Shown here: piece by piece, positions 22,882-23,112 of the stretch
Layout: each line of letters begins with the position of its first letter
How positions within the stretch are numbered: position 1 is the first letter of the stretch
Notes under the pieces: generated by a model
What the model saw: only the letters and a program-made list of their open reading frames with translations
Database searches by the model: none
What the model was told of the DNA's origin: nothing
Made by a program: the position numbers and the translations under genes
Assembly: GCA_029004655.1 (NCBI GenBank)
Contig: JAQVYP010000006.1
Location: 1 to 23,112, forward strand
DNA length: 23,112 nt
Reading direction: 5' to 3'
Origin: Oscillospiraceae bacterium
GTDB lineage: Bacteria > Bacillota > Clostridia > Oscillospirales > Acutalibacteraceae

Positions 22882-23112
22882 TTATTGCTCCAAACGCTTC
22901 TTTTGCACTGCTGTAAAAAGGTCCTGTTTTTGAAATCGTTTCAGCTTCCGCAATTGCAGCAGCAAGATTTGAATTATAATTCGGTACTTTTATCTCAAAG
23001 GGCAAACCACCGTTTAAAAGCATTTGATTAAAGAAAATCTTTACTGCTTCTGTTGTCGTCATTCCAAGCTGTGCCAGTAATGCGTCTACATTCTTTTTGG
23101 TTTCCGGTTCTA
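22868..23112 (-). CDS. dinJ: DinJ/RelB-family antitoxin, 5' end cut by the window
   Basis: 81 residues are visible, the frame being open to the right edge. The ribbon-helix-helix DNA-binding region (EPETKKNVDALLAQLGMTTTEAV followed by IFFNQMLLNGGLPFEI) is the standard RelB/DinJ motif, here quoted in parts. The C-terminal tail (YSSAKEAFGAINDEI) would wrap the toxin. An internal ATG at 23062 is in frame, but the upstream in-frame sequence is typical family sequence, so the real start lies beyond the window. It represses its own promoter and neutralises the toxin encoded directly after it. Confidence 0.9.
   Translation of the reverse strand, partial: EPETKKNVDALLAQLGMTTTEAVKIFFNQMLLNGGLPFEIKVPNYNSNLAAAIAEAETISKTGPFYSSAKEAFGAINDEI

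Noticed and set aside
1..23112. tRNA, rRNA, relaxase, integrase or origin of transfer
   Set aside because: Nothing in either strand resembled these by eye, so the conjugative status of the locus is left open.

Overview
The window is a low-GC, densely packed stretch from what looks like a gut-type clostridial Firmicute (Oscillospiraceae/Lachnospiraceae-like). The reasons are A+T-rich codon use, strong GGAGG-type ribosome binding sites, frequent TTG starts, and a type IV secretion system (T4SS) gene set of the kind carried by clostridial integrative conjugative elements. Every gene I accept is on the minus strand. From about 22.41 kb down to the left edge the genes overlap or are separated by only a few bases, so they probably form one very long operon. 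No relaxase, integrase or origin of transfer is visible, so I do not claim that the region is itself conjugative.

Right edge (22.6-23.1 kb): a DinJ/RelB-type antitoxin, cut by the window edge, and a YafQ-type toxin, closed by a terminator. A second terminator-like hairpin and a candidate promoter follow. Pseudopilin block (19.0-22.4 kb): two tandem GspG-like major pseudopilins with near-identical N-terminal halves, then GspI-, GspJ- and GspK/PilX-like minor pseudopilins and a third GspG-like protein. Exported-protein block (11.4-19.0 kb): an 879-residue Ig-like protein, a 224-residue exported protein, a four-Big2-domain protein, a PrsA/SurA-like lipoprotein and a 729-residue tyrosine-rich exported protein. 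All five use TTG starts. Then come a prepilin peptidase (10.6-11.3 kb) and a membrane-anchored SurA_N-like protein.

T4SS block (0-10.1 kb): a VirD4 coupling ATPase without membrane segments, a VirB2-like pilin gene interrupted by a complete-looking 2.76-kb group II intron, a VirB6/TrbL-like membrane protein, a 68-residue two-helix protein, a small acidic protein, a PrgI/VirB3-like protein, a VirB4 N-domain protein and VirB4 ATPase translated as a coupled pair, a C39-like wall peptidase, a 51-residue membrane peptide and a gene cut by the left edge.

The most interesting point is the combination. A prepilin peptidase and six pseudopilin-class proteins (type II secretion/type IV pilus logic) share one transcription unit with a Gram-positive T4SS, while no GspE/PilB ATPase or GspF/PilC platform gene is present. 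This could be a hybrid surface or secretion apparatus. A 27-37 bp imperfect palindrome recurs at four gene junctions, and in three of them it supplies the stop codon of the gene before it.
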